Below, one piece after another: positions 26,814 to 34,868 of a stretch of 64,000 nt of DNA. The position numbers were made by a program, and so were the translations under genes. The stretch comes from Flavobacterium saccharophilum (GTDB taxonomy: Bacteria > Bacteroidota > Bacteroidia > Flavobacteriales > Flavobacteriaceae). The notes beneath the pieces were generated by a model. It did not search any database, was not told where the DNA came from, and saw only the letters and a list, made by a program, of their open reading frames with translations. Numbering within the stretch: the first letter of the stretch is position 1; every line of letters starts with the position of its first letter. The stretch spans positions 62,001 to 126,000 of the forward strand of contig NZ_FRBY01000002.1 of NCBI RefSeq assembly GCF_900142735.1. Reading direction: 5' to 3'.

Positions 26814-28301
26814 ATGGATAGCAAAAATAATACCATCACTTTAGAAACTTATTTTCAGGATTTTCGTAAAAATATCGTTGGCATTAATCAGGAATTTACG
26901 TCTCCGTACGGCAAAAAACAGATTATTTACACCGATTGGACTGCCAGCGGAAGGTTATATCGACCAATTGAAGAGAAACTTCTTAATGATTTCGGACCTT
27001 TTGTAGCAAATACACATACGGAAACTACTGTGTCAGGTACTGCCATGACAAAAGCGTACCATCATGCCAGAAATATCATCAAACGCCATGCAAATGCGAG
27101 TCAGGATGACGTTTTAATTACAGATGGAACCGGTATGACTGGTGTTATCAATAAATTTCAACGTATTTTGGGGTTAAAAATCCCTGAAAACCTTAAAGAT
27201 TTTACCACTGTTCCAGCAGAAAAGAAACCTGTTGTTTTTATTTCGCATATGGAACATCATTCTAATCAAACCTCATGGTTAGAAACTATTGCAGATGTTG
27301 AAATCATTCCATCATGTGAAAAAGGTCTTTTTAGTCTTGAAAATTTAGCCGAATTATTAGAAAAATATAATAATAGAACAATAAAAATCGCCTCTATTAC
27401 TTCCTGTTCGAATGTTACTGGTTTAAAAACTCCTTTTCATGAAACAGCAAAATTAATGCACCAACATAACGGAGTTTGCTTTGTAGATTTTGCGTGTTCA
27501 GGACCTTATGTAGAAATTGATATGCATCCGTCAGATCCGGAAGCGTATTTGGATGCTGTTTTCTTTTCGCCTCATAAATTCTTAGGTGGCCCTGGAACTT
27601 CTGGTGTTTTGATTTTCAATAAAAAATTATACAATAATATGATTCCGGATTGTCCTGGAGGTGGAACGGTTAGCTGGACAAATCCTTGGGGAGAACATAA
27701 ATATGTTGACAATATTGAGGATCGTGAAGATGGGGGAACTCCTGGTTTTTTGCAGGTTATTAAAACGGCATTAGCCATTGAACTAAAGGAAGAAATGGGG
27801 ATTGAGAATATTCTGCAACGTGAACACGAAATTGTTGATTATGTTTTTGAAGCATTGGAACCAGTAGAGAATATTAAAATTCTGGCTGGACAACATAAAA
27901 ATCGTTTAGGAGTGGTTTCTTTCTTTATTGAAAACCTACATTTTAATTTAGGAGTGAAATTGTTAAATGATAAATTCGGAATTCAGACAAGAGGAGGTTG
28001 CAGCTGCGCTGGAACTTACGGTCACTTTTTATTGCATGTTGATCAGGAAACGTCGAATAAATTGGTTAACGAAATCACGATTGGTGATTTGATCAAAAAA
28101 CCGGGATGGATCAGAATGTCGATTCACCCGACTACAACGGATAAAGAAATCGCTTACGTTTGCGACAGTATTAAAGACCTGGCTAAAAATCACGAAACCT
28201 GGGCTTTAGATTATACTTATAATAGTAAAACCAATGAGTTTGTTCATAAAAATGCCACTTCATTTGAAGATGAATTAGTTGCTGGCTGGTTTAAATCTTA
28301 A
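26814..28301 (+). CDS. Class V aminotransferase-fold PLP enzyme
   Basis: 495 residues. A fold-type I PLP enzyme related to cysteine desulfurases and to the long subgroup starting with YTDWTASGRLYRP. PLP contacts are in THTETTVSGTAMTKAYHHAR, HMEHHSNQTSW and DFACSGPY; the internal aldimine Lys is in FFSPHKFLGGPGTSG. A Cys-rich turn GGCSCAGTYGHF (near residue 400) could act in sulfur transfer, as in desulfurases, but the exact reaction is unknown. The ATG at 26814 is chosen because of the promoter at 26786. Confidence 0.8.
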   Translation: MDSKNNTITLETYFQDFRKNIVGINQEFTSPYGKKQIIYTDWTASGRLYRPIEEKLLNDFGPFVANTHTETTVSGTAMTKAYHHARNIIKRHANASQDDVLITDGTGMTGVINKFQRILGLKIPENLKDFTTVPAEKKPVVFISHMEHHSNQTSWLETIADVEIIPSCEKGLFSLENLAELLEKYNNRTIKIASITSCSNVTGLKTPFHETAKLMHQHNGVCFVDFACSGPYVEIDMHPSDPEAYLDAVFFSPHKFLGGPGTSGVLIFNKKLYNNMIPDCPGGGTVSWTNPWGEHKYVDNIEDREDGGTPGFLQVIKTALAIELKEEMGIENILQREHEIVDYVFEALEPVENIKILAGQHKNRLGVVSFFIENLHFNLGVKLLNDKFGIQTRGGCSCAGTYGHFLLHVDQETSNKLVNEITIGDLIKKPGWIRMSIHPTTTDKEIAYVCDSIKDLAKNHETWALDYTYNSKTNEFVHKNATSFEDELVAGWFKS

Positions 28302-28407
28302 TGTTGGATTTTTTTATCACAAAGTGCACCAAGGTTTTTTTATTTTGCTAATGAATATAAAACACAAAGTTCACAAAGCTATTTCGACAATAGATTTTAT
28401 AAAATAT

Positions 28408-28446
28408 AAACCCGACAAGTTTTTAAAGCTTGTCGGGTTTTTTATT
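28408..28446 (+). terminator. Terminator downstream of the aminotransferase
   Basis: AAACCCGACAAG (28408-28419) pairs perfectly with CTTGTCGGGTTT (28429-28440), 9-base loop, followed by a T-run. Confidence 0.85.
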
Positions 28447-28495
28447 TCTTGTTTCCTGATTGATTCTTACTTCTTTTAAAAATTAAACTTCTAAT

Positions 28496-28560
28496 ATAGC
28501 CCCGATAGAGCCGTTATCCTTTGAAAGGAACGAACAAAGATATAGGCGAAAGCGGGACGG
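28496..28560 (-). repeat. Palindromic dispersed repeat (reverse copy)
   Basis: Read on the minus strand it gives CCCGCTTTCGCCTATATCTT, a short CCTTTCAAAGG hairpin and ACGGCTCTATCGGGGCTATA. This is the same order of words as the copy at 19466-19562 with a different hairpin loop. Confidence 0.65.
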
Positions 28561-28608
28561 GTCGCCTTGAAAAATCGGACACATTTGCTTCTGAAAAAAA
28601 ATCAGATA

Positions 28609-30351
28609 CTACATGATTAGACGAACTCCGCCTAAGTCGGAAACTCGGTAGGAGAATTTATTACCAGGTGAACCGATGAACATGAAATTTTTTGGAATTT
28701 TCCATTTTTCAGAAAGTTCATCTATAATTTCAGGACCGAAGACACCTTTTATTTCAAGGAACTCGATGTCTATGTCGTCATAAGCACGATCTAAAACTTC
28801 TAAATCTTTCTTTAAATCTTCGTTGTTTGCATCGTCACTTTTGATGTGAACGATTTTAAGTTTTTTGGTAGTTTCATTATTTTCAACATATTGCAAAACT
28901 TTATTCAATATTGCGATATCATCGCCTTTGGTAAAAAAGACAAATTCCTGTGAATTAATTTCGATACTCATTTTTTGCAAATATCGGTTGCTGACAATTA
29001 CCATTCTTCGTAGCGGCTGATAGAAATATTCTAAAGCTTCGATTAAAAGTTTGATGAGCATAACGCGATTCAACATGATTCCGATGAAAATTAATGACGG
29101 AATCATATACTGCAAAAACGTATAAAAGGCATTGATATTCAATTTCATATTACCAATAAAGGCAGCAATAATAAAAAGTACTGCAGTTACAACAGCGATG
29201 CCTCGTGCACGCTCTGGTCTTGGCAACTTTCGACGTTTGAATTTTAATAATAAATTCCCAATTCCGAATAAAGCCATTACCGCCAAAAATGAAAAAGTAT
29301 AAACACCAGCCAGAGATTCTAAATGGCCGCTTGTAGCGAACAACACTGATACACAAAGGACTAAGAAGCTAATTACGATTCTATAATGTGAACCTCTTTT
29401 ATTTTGTTTCAGAAAAAAATTAGGTAGAATTCGGTCTAAGGTCATTCGGTTTAACAATCCCGAAACCCCAACAAAAGAAGTTAAAACGGCACCACATAAA
29501 ACAAGAACGGCATCAATAGAAATTAGCCAGGCCAGCCAGGATCCGCCGGTAGTTTCGCCAAGGTGCGCTAAAAGTGATTCTTTGTTTTCACCAACTTCCG
29601 TCAGTGGAATAACACTTATTAATAATATGGCAATGACAGGATTGAAAAAGCTGACAATTGCCCACATGTTTCGGAGTGTTTTTGGAAAAACGCCAGCTTC
29701 TTGTTCTTCAACAAAATTAGCAGAACTTTCGAAACCAGAAATTCCAAGCATAGCGGCAGAAAAACCGAGAAAAAGAGCTGTTTTTATATTTCCGGAAGCA
29801 ATTGGTGTTTCCCAGTTAACGTGAAATATTTCGAGACCATTATGTAACAAAAACCATAACGACGCTAAAACTAGCAGACTTAAAGTGGCAAGATGGGTCA
29901 GAAAAATAATGACAGCAACAAATGCCGATTCTCCAATTCCTAAGATGGCAAGCCCGGTAAATAATATCAAAACAATTACGGTGGCTATGGTAACATTTAA
30001 TCCTTCGAAAATTCCGTGTAGGTAATGCATTCCTTCAGATGCCGAAATTACAGCGGTTGCCATATAAGACAAAACGGTTAAAGTTGCAGCAAGAGAGGCA
30101 AGGCGTTTGGTAGAAGTATTTAATAAAACATTGTAAGCGCCTCCATTTAAAGGAATTGCACCAACAACTTCACCATAAATTCGTCTGAATAAAAATAAAA
30201 CGACAGCAACAATTAATAGAGAAATCCAGGCATATTGACCTGCATATAAAATGGTTAGTGCTGAAACATATAAACAAGAAGAGCTAATATCGTTTCCGCA
30301 AATTGCTGTTGCCTGTAATTGATTTAATTTTTTATGTATAACTTCTTTCAT
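28609..30351 (-). CDS. APC-superfamily permease with C-terminal cytoplasmic domain
   Basis: 580 residues. Residues 1-435 hold about twelve membrane helices of the amino acid-polyamine-organocation fold (N-terminal QLQATAICGNDISSSCLY, later LNGGAYNVLLNTSTKR and GISGFESSANFVEEQE). The last 130 residues are soluble (FFTKGDDIAILNKVLQYVEN, IKSDDANNEDLKKDLEVLD), resembling a small Rossmann-like or USP-like regulatory domain. The substrate is not determinable. Monocistronic, convergent with the aminotransferase. Confidence 0.82.
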   Translation of the reverse strand: MKEVIHKKLNQLQATAICGNDISSSCLYVSALTILYAGQYAWISLLIVAVVLFLFRRIYGEVVGAIPLNGGAYNVLLNTSTKRLASLAATLTVLSYMATAVISASEGMHYLHGIFEGLNVTIATVIVLILFTGLAILGIGESAFVAVIIFLTHLATLSLLVLASLWFLLHNGLEIFHVNWETPIASGNIKTALFLGFSAAMLGISGFESSANFVEEQEAGVFPKTLRNMWAIVSFFNPVIAILLISVIPLTEVGENKESLLAHLGETTGGSWLAWLISIDAVLVLCGAVLTSFVGVSGLLNRMTLDRILPNFFLKQNKRGSHYRIVISFLVLCVSVLFATSGHLESLAGVYTFSFLAVMALFGIGNLLLKFKRRKLPRPERARGIAVVTAVLFIIAAFIGNMKLNINAFYTFLQYMIPSLIFIGIMLNRVMLIKLLIEALEYFYQPLRRMVIVSNRYLQKMSIEINSQEFVFFTKGDDIAILNKVLQYVENNETTKKLKIVHIKSDDANNEDLKKDLEVLDRAYDDIDIEFLEIKGVFGPEIIDELSEKWKIPKNFMFIGSPGNKFSYRVSDLGGVRLIM

Positions 30352-30483
30352 GAGTATTGAAAATTAAAAACGATTAATTCAATAATAAAAGCAACTAAAA
30401 TAAATCTTAAATAAGGCAGATATTTTATAAAGGCGGAAATATATTTAACTAATCAGAAATTTTGAATCTTCAATTTATGAAAA

Positions 30484-30954
30484 TTATTTTGATTCCTGAA
30501 ATTTTTTAAGTGACAATAAGGCTTGCTTCTGAATTTTTCCTTGAAAAAAACCTGTCCAGCCCAGTAAATATCCTGTAATACCAAAGGCTTGTTTGGACCA
30601 TTTCCATACATCAAAATTATCAGTATGCTTAATAATTAAGCCATCCTGAAAAATAAATTCGGCTGAAATTCTATTTATTACTTTTCGATTTGTTTTGCTG
30701 AAGTTATATGTAGCAACCCACCTTGCAGAACCTGTAAATTCGTCTGCCTTAATATCTGAAAACTCAATTTTAATATTGCCTTTACTTCTTAAAATCAGCA
30801 TTTCCCACATTTTAGAAACCTGTTCTTCTTTTAATAAACCAAAAGCGGGATCAATAAAATGCACTTTTGGGTGATAGCATTCACTCATTGTTTTAGCATC
30901 GGCATTTGCAAAAGCAGTGTAGAATTTTGCAATTAAATTTTCGTTGGCATTCAT
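30484..30954 (-). CDS. NTF2-like (SnoaL-type) protein
   Basis: 156 residues with an NTF2-like cone fold: the start NENLIAKFYTAFANADAKTM followed by YHPKVHFIDPAFG and, later, FIFQDGLIIKHTDNFDVWKW is typical of the nuclear transport factor 2 family. These small domains bind or isomerise hydrophobic ligands or serve as dimerisation units; no catalytic Asp/His pair can be assigned with confidence. Last gene of the leftward series starting at 33378, 51 bases after the preceding stop. Confidence 0.8.
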   Translation of the reverse strand: MNANENLIAKFYTAFANADAKTMSECYHPKVHFIDPAFGLLKEEQVSKMWEMLILRSKGNIKIEFSDIKADEFTGSARWVATYNFSKTNRKVINRISAEFIFQDGLIIKHTDNFDVWKWSKQAFGITGYLLGWTGFFQGKIQKQALLSLKKFQESK

Positions 30955-31005
30955 TTAAATAAAATTAGAATATAAATATAAGATTAATTATACTAAATAA
31001 TTTAT

Positions 31006-31530
31006 TTATAATGTACTAATTGCAGTTGCTGTATCAAATGTTTTTTTTGATTTATCGTATCCTGTAGAAAAGTAATTCATTTTGTTAACGGCAGTAAAAT
31101 AACCCGTTTGATTTCCGAAAGATTTTGAGTTTCCGGCTATAATAAATCTGATTCCTTGAATGTCAGCTTTTTTGAGCTTGATCATTTCGGCCGGAGTGAA
31201 GTAATAATAAGAAGTTGTTTTGCCTTCTACCGTTTCTTTTACATTTTTATCAACGCAGGCAATAACGTCCCCGTTAGCTAAATCGACATAAACACCTCCG
31301 GCAATTCTTGCTTCAGCATTGGCTGTGGCAATTGATAATTTTAAAACTCCACCTTTTTCTGTCTTTGCTACCTGAACATCTGCCTCTCCTGAAAAAGCAT
31401 ACTTTTCACAGATAAACGTATAACTTTGCGTTGCCGGATAGCCTTTAGAACCTTTTACACTCATTTTTTCCTGAGCATTCGCAAAAGTTGAAAGTAACAG
31501 TAAGATTAAAAAAGGTGTTTTAAATTTCAT
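31006..31530 (-). CDS. Exported protein of unknown function
   Basis: 174 residues with a signal peptide (1-19, ending FANAQ). The mature part is beta-rich with CEKYAFSGEADVQVAKTEKG and GGVYVDLANGDVIACVDKNV, two cysteines, and PAEMIKLKKADIQGIRFIIAG. I do not recognise the family. It lies 9 bases after a predicted lipoprotein gene and within a five-gene operon, so it probably works with its neighbours at the cell envelope. Confidence 0.65.
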   Translation of the reverse strand: MKFKTPFLILLLLSTFANAQEKMSVKGSKGYPATQSYTFICEKYAFSGEADVQVAKTEKGGVLKLSIATANAEARIAGGVYVDLANGDVIACVDKNVKETVEGKTTSYYYFTPAEMIKLKKADIQGIRFIIAGNSKSFGNQTGYFTAVNKMNYFSTGYDKSKKTFDTATAISTL

Positions 31531-31539
31531 AGTTATAGT

Positions 31540-32016
31540 TTATTGTCCTTGTATTTTAGAATCAAATTTTTCGTCCCAATCCATTGATTTTATTGCAGAA
31601 ACTAAATTATCTTCATTTACAAAAACACGTAACTCCTTGTTAGCTACTTTTTTAGTATACAAAGCATGATAGCGGTAAATGACTTCTTGTTTAGTTCTGT
31701 AAACACCATCTAATTTCAAATCAATAAAACTTCCGTAATATTGTCTAAATCTTTGACAGGTTTTTGTTAATCGTTCTTCGGTTGTATTTTCCATAACCGA
31801 CTTTGTAACTTCCGTTTCGTTGAAAGGTTTAAATTTTGACGTGTTACAGGTTTCTAAAACCCGTTTGCCCAAATCGTATGCTTTCTTCTGCTGATTGGCA
31901 TTAACTTCGGCAGTTGGAACTTGTTTTATTTTTAAATCTTCGGTGTCCCGGGTTACAGTTTTAGATTTACATCCAATTAATAGCAACAAACATATAATCA
32001 ATCCTGCTTTCTTCAT
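31540..32016 (-). CDS. Predicted lipoprotein of unknown function
   Basis: 158 residues. The N-terminus MKKAGLIICLLLLIGCKSK is a lipoprotein signal with lipidated Cys16. The mature domain (about 40-150) has the shape of a DUF3887/NTF2-like fold (RQYYGSFIDLKLDGVYRTKQ, YRYHALYTKKVANKELRVFV). The function is unknown. Only 6 bases separate it from the M23-like gene upstream, so operon membership is secure. Confidence 0.7.
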   Translation of the reverse strand: MKKAGLIICLLLLIGCKSKTVTRDTEDLKIKQVPTAEVNANQQKKAYDLGKRVLETCNTSKFKPFNETEVTKSVMENTTEERLTKTCQRFRQYYGSFIDLKLDGVYRTKQEVIYRYHALYTKKVANKELRVFVNEDNLVSAIKSMDWDEKFDSKIQGQ

Positions 32017-32022
32017 AACTAT

Positions 32023-32700
32023 TTATGTTATTTTTAATAATAAGTTCGGGTCGGGGCAATTTTCGATGTAGAAATTCAAATCATTACTATTGCAAACGCC
32101 GGGGTAATCTCCCCAATAATCTTCAATATCCTGTATAATCTGAAAATGTACGTGCGGTGCATAATCTCCGTTAACAGCTGCATTTCCAAGAGTTGCAATT
32201 TGTTCACCTCTCTTAAATTGCTTCCCAACGCTTAGGTCATTTATACTTTCTAACGATAAATGTCCGTATAAAGTATAAAATTTTTCATTTTCAACTTCAT
32301 GTTCTAAAATGATGGTTGGTCCGTAATCACCCAAACCAACATTGTTTTTAAAACTATGTACTTTGCCATCAAGCGGCGCTAAAACTGCTGTATTGACTTT
32401 GGTCCATAAATCAAGACCAATGTGTATATTTCGCTCCGGAACAGAATCGTTTTTAAAAATTGTACTTCTTTTATATAATGTCCGTCCTTCTATATAACCG
32501 CCGAAAGCTACTTCAGCATTGTTTTTCTTTAAATAATTAGAAATAAAATTTTCAAATTCAGTAGCATTTTCTGGTTTGCTTTCCATTAATTCTTTATTCG
32601 TAATGGATAAATCTAAAGGGATATAATTTGAAAATTCAATACTTTCATCAATAATTTTAGTAGGTGGAATGGCTTTTAAAATAGAAACTAGGGTTTTCAT
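32023..32700 (-). CDS. M23-family (LytM-type) metallopeptidase domain protein without signal peptide
   Basis: 225 residues. A unique N-terminal 80 residues are followed by an M23 domain with metal motif HIGLD (near residue 93), the general YGHLSLESI segment and the C-terminal HVHFQI motif (near 184). M23 enzymes cleave peptidoglycan cross-links or other glycine-rich peptides in the envelope. This one has no signal peptide or lipobox, so either it acts in the cytoplasm on a non-wall substrate or it is exported another way. It is 12 bases after the spermidine-synthase-like gene. Confidence 0.8.
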   Translation of the reverse strand: MKTLVSILKAIPPTKIIDESIEFSNYIPLDLSITNKELMESKPENATEFENFISNYLKKNNAEVAFGGYIEGRTLYKRSTIFKNDSVPERNIHIGLDLWTKVNTAVLAPLDGKVHSFKNNVGLGDYGPTIILEHEVENEKFYTLYGHLSLESINDLSVGKQFKRGEQIATLGNAAVNGDYAPHVHFQIIQDIEDYWGDYPGVCNSNDLNFYIENCPDPNLLLKIT

Positions 32701-32712
32701 AAAAGGTAAAAT

Positions 32713-33378
32713 TTAGGCAACTTTTTCAATTATTATTAGTTCATTATGATCTTCTATGCGGGGCAGCATTTTTGAAGAGAATTGTTCAGGATTTATTTCT
32801 GCAATATACTTCCGATTTCTGAGATTATGTGCTTCATCCAGAATCATTGTGTTAAAAAGTACAAATCCCTGATCTTTTAATAAGGAGCAAACCCGTTCAC
32901 TAAAAAATCGTTCAAATAAAAAATTTGGCATTTTCGTATCCTCAAAAATATCAATAATAATAAGATTGTATTGGTTTTTGGTTTTTAAAACAAATTCAAA
33001 AGCATCATCAATTATAATTTCAAGTTGTTTGATTTGATTTAGGTTAAAATATTCATTTGCAATCTGAATCATGTCTGAGTCAATTTCGACACCAGTAATT
33101 TTGCCTTTATATTCAATTTCATCAACCAGCGTTTTTACAACACTTCCGCCGGCGACTCCTAGTAATAAAATATGATCCATATTAAGAATGGCTTTATATC
33201 CGATGTTACGTAGTCCATACCTTAATATACGCTGCAAACTTCCGTACGAATAATTGGTATTTTCAGAGTCTAAAACCAATTCGCCATTTGTCCAGGTAAC
33301 TTCGATCATTTTACTTCTTGCCGATTTTTTCTTGAAAATTTTGATTGGAATCAGATAACTAAAAATTTTTTGAATCAT
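32713..33378 (-). CDS. Spermidine synthase-like methyltransferase-fold protein
   Basis: 221 residues. A Rossmann methyltransferase fold with the polyamine-synthase pattern: LLLGVAGGSVVKTLVDE (motif I, about 68-84), GVEIDSDMIQIANEYF with the acidic ribose ligand, DAFEFVL and IIIDIFED. The family groups spermidine/putrescine aminopropyltransferases with many orphan members. The catalytic DxxD/Asp pattern of true spermidine synthases is only partly visible, so the substrate is open. First gene of the five-gene leftward operon. Confidence 0.75.
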   Translation of the reverse strand: MIQKIFSYLIPIKIFKKKSARSKMIEVTWTNGELVLDSENTNYSYGSLQRILRYGLRNIGYKAILNMDHILLLGVAGGSVVKTLVDEIEYKGKITGVEIDSDMIQIANEYFNLNQIKQLEIIIDDAFEFVLKTKNQYNLIIIDIFEDTKMPNFLFERFFSERVCSLLKDQGFVLFNTMILDEAHNLRNRKYIAEINPEQFSSKMLPRIEDHNELIIIEKVA

Positions 33379-33443
33379 TTGTAAAGCTTTTACTCAAAAA
33401 TACCATTTTAAATCTTTTATTTTGCACGAAACAATAAATTTTA

Positions 33444-33995
33444 ATGAAGAAACAATTGTACAAATTCATCTTTTTTAAGCTAATGGGCTGGAAAATAAGA
33501 GGAATTGAAAATGCGGAAGTGAAAAAATGTGTGATGATGGTGATGCCACATACAAGTAATCATGATTTTTATTTAGGAATTTTTACCCGTGGAATTTCGG
33601 GATTAGAAATGAACTGGGTTGGAAAGAAAGAATTATTCAAATTTCCTTTTGGATATTATTTCAGAAGTGTAGGCGGTGAGCCCTTAGATCGTTCGGGTGG
33701 ATTGAATAAGGTTGATTCGATTGCTGCTATTTTTGAACGTAAGGAGGTTTTTCGCTTAGCAGTGGCTCCTGAAGGAACACGTAAAAAAGTAACTGAAATT
33801 AAAAGTGGTTTTTATTATATCGCACTTAAAGCAAACGTGCCAATTATTCCCGTGGCTTTTGATTGGGGGAAAAAAGAAGTTAATTTAGGAAAGCCGTTTT
33901 ATCCGACTGGTGACTTTGAAGCCGATTTACAAATTTTAAAAAAACATTATGAACATGTTATAGGTAAAATTCCTGAGGATGGATTTAAATTGTAA
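33444..33995 (+). CDS. 1-acyl-sn-glycerol-3-phosphate acyltransferase-like protein
   Basis: 183 residues, a compact PlsC-type acyltransferase. The catalytic HX4D motif is HTSNHD (36-41). The glycerol-phosphate site is GGEPLDRSGG, and the PEGTR motif is APEGTRKK. It lacks the N-terminal membrane anchor of full-length PlsC, as do many short Bacteroidota paralogues, so the acceptor may be a phospholipid or another lipid. It is divergent from the five-gene operon. Confidence 0.85.
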   Translation: MKKQLYKFIFFKLMGWKIRGIENAEVKKCVMMVMPHTSNHDFYLGIFTRGISGLEMNWVGKKELFKFPFGYYFRSVGGEPLDRSGGLNKVDSIAAIFERKEVFRLAVAPEGTRKKVTEIKSGFYYIALKANVPIIPVAFDWGKKEVNLGKPFYPTGDFEADLQILKKHYEHVIGKIPEDGFKL

Positions 33996-34079
33996 ATTTT
34001 GAATATTTTTTTCAGTTACGTGAGAATCGCTTAAATGAAAAATAATTTTAAAAATTTTAAAATACGCGAAAATTTCGAA

Positions 34080-34556
34080 TCACGGGATATATACCTTAAA
34101 TGTCCCGTTTTTATAAAAAAATACAATTTTCTCAACTTCTCCTTCTTTTGAAATAAAATTTGAGTTTTTAACTTCGACAGCATTTCTTGTTTCTGTTTTT
34201 ACTTCTTCCTTATAATTAATTTCAGAAAATAAATCTCCGCCGATAAAATCTTCAGAAGATGAAATAGGGGTGAGAGGTTTTACAATTTCTGTAGCTATTT
34301 CATTATTTGTGTTTAGAATTTGATCTTCCGCTTTAGGAAAGCTTCCTTTTCCATTTAAGATCCAATATAAATCTACATCCGGAAAAACATCCAAAATTTT
34401 CATCACAAAATCTAAACTAGGTTTGTTTCTTCCTGAAAGGAGATGAGACATACTGGAGCGCTGCACTCCAATTTTGTCAGCAAAAGAAGAAGCATTTAGA
34501 CCGTAATAATCTAATATAATTTCAAGCCGTTTTACAAAATCATCGATGTTTACCAT
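34080..34556 (-). CDS. XRE-family (HTH_3) transcriptional regulator
   Basis: 158 residues. An N-terminal Cro/CI-type helix-turn-helix covers about 5-62 (SSFADKIGVQRSSMSHLLSG), followed by a low-complexity acidic linker and a short C-terminal tail. No ligand domain is recognised. The upstream region to the divergent carboxypeptidase holds six TTTAC-N4-GTAAA palindromes. One of them covers this gene's own start codon and another its -7 element, which strongly suggests autoregulation. It is the obvious candidate to bind these sites, though this is inference from proximity. Confidence 0.85.
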   Translation of the reverse strand: MVNIDDFVKRLEIILDYYGLNASSFADKIGVQRSSMSHLLSGRNKPSLDFVMKILDVFPDVDLYWILNGKGSFPKAEDQILNTNNEIATEIVKPLTPISSSEDFIGGDLFSEINYKEEVKTETRNAVEVKNSNFISKEGEVEKIVFFYKNGTFKVYIP

Positions 34557-34562
34557 TGTAAA
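34549..34562. promoter_or_regulatory. Operator 1, over the regulator start codon
   Basis: TTTACCATTGTAAA, arms TTTAC/GTAAA. The regulator's ATG (minus strand, 34556-34554) lies inside it. Confidence 0.65.
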
Positions 34563-34583
34563 TTATTATTTTAAAAGATCATG

Positions 34584-34597
34584 TTTACAAATGTAAC
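34584..34597. promoter_or_regulatory. Operator 2, over the regulator -7 element
   Basis: TTTACAAATGTAAC. On the minus strand it contains TACATTTG (34595-34588), a perfect -7 element. TTG at 34618-34616 stands 20 bases upstream as the -33 element. Confidence 0.65.
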
Positions 34598-34619
34598 TAA
34601 AAGAAAGTAATAAAACAAT

Positions 34620-34633
34620 TTTACAGTTGTAAA
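34620..34633. promoter_or_regulatory. Operator 3, next to the regulator -33 element
   Basis: TTTACAGTTGTAAA, perfect arms, immediately upstream of the putative -33 TTG of the leftward promoter. Confidence 0.6.
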
Positions 34634-34783
34634 TCGTACTAAACAGCTATAAAGTAATGAACTATAACTTTATATATAAGTATATAACTTATTGAAATAT
34701 AACGTTTAATATATTTAAACATAAAGTACTAACAAATGTTAATTGATAATTGCAAAATTAACTAATTAAGGCCTGACGTATTG
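34634..34783. other. Spacer between two operator groups
   Basis: About 150 very AT-rich bases without an ORF or a TTTAC-N4-GTAAA site, separating the three regulator-side from the three peptidase-side operators. Confidence 0.5.
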
Positions 34784-34797
34784 TTTACAATTATAAA
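34784..34797. promoter_or_regulatory. Operator 4 (one-arm mismatch)
   Basis: TTTACAATTATAAA. The left arm is perfect; the right arm ATAAA has one change. Confidence 0.5.
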
Positions 34798-34816
34798 TTT
34801 CTATGTTTTTAACTTG

Positions 34817-34830
34817 TTTACAATTGTAAA
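34817..34830. promoter_or_regulatory. Operator 5, perfect palindrome
   Basis: TTTACAATTGTAAA is a full 14-base palindrome and lies over the expected -33 region of the rightward promoter. Confidence 0.65.
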
Positions 34831-34840
34831 AATAAAGATG

Positions 34841-34854
34841 TTTACTTTTGTAAA
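34841..34854. promoter_or_regulatory. Operator 6, over the peptidase -7 element
   Basis: TTTACTTTTGTAAA contains TACTTTTG (34843-34850), a perfect -7 element for the carypeptidase gene starting at 34869; binding here would exclude RNA polymerase. Confidence 0.65.
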
Positions 34855-34868
34855 CTAATCAAAAGACA

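Larger units (their letters stand above)
28302..28608. other. Intergenic region with terminator and palindromic repeat
   Basis: About 300 bases between converging genes. It holds CACAAAG-type short-word repeats (28318-28380), a strong terminator (28408-28446) and a reverse copy of the dispersed palindromic element (28496-28560). No ORF of note. Confidence 0.6.
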
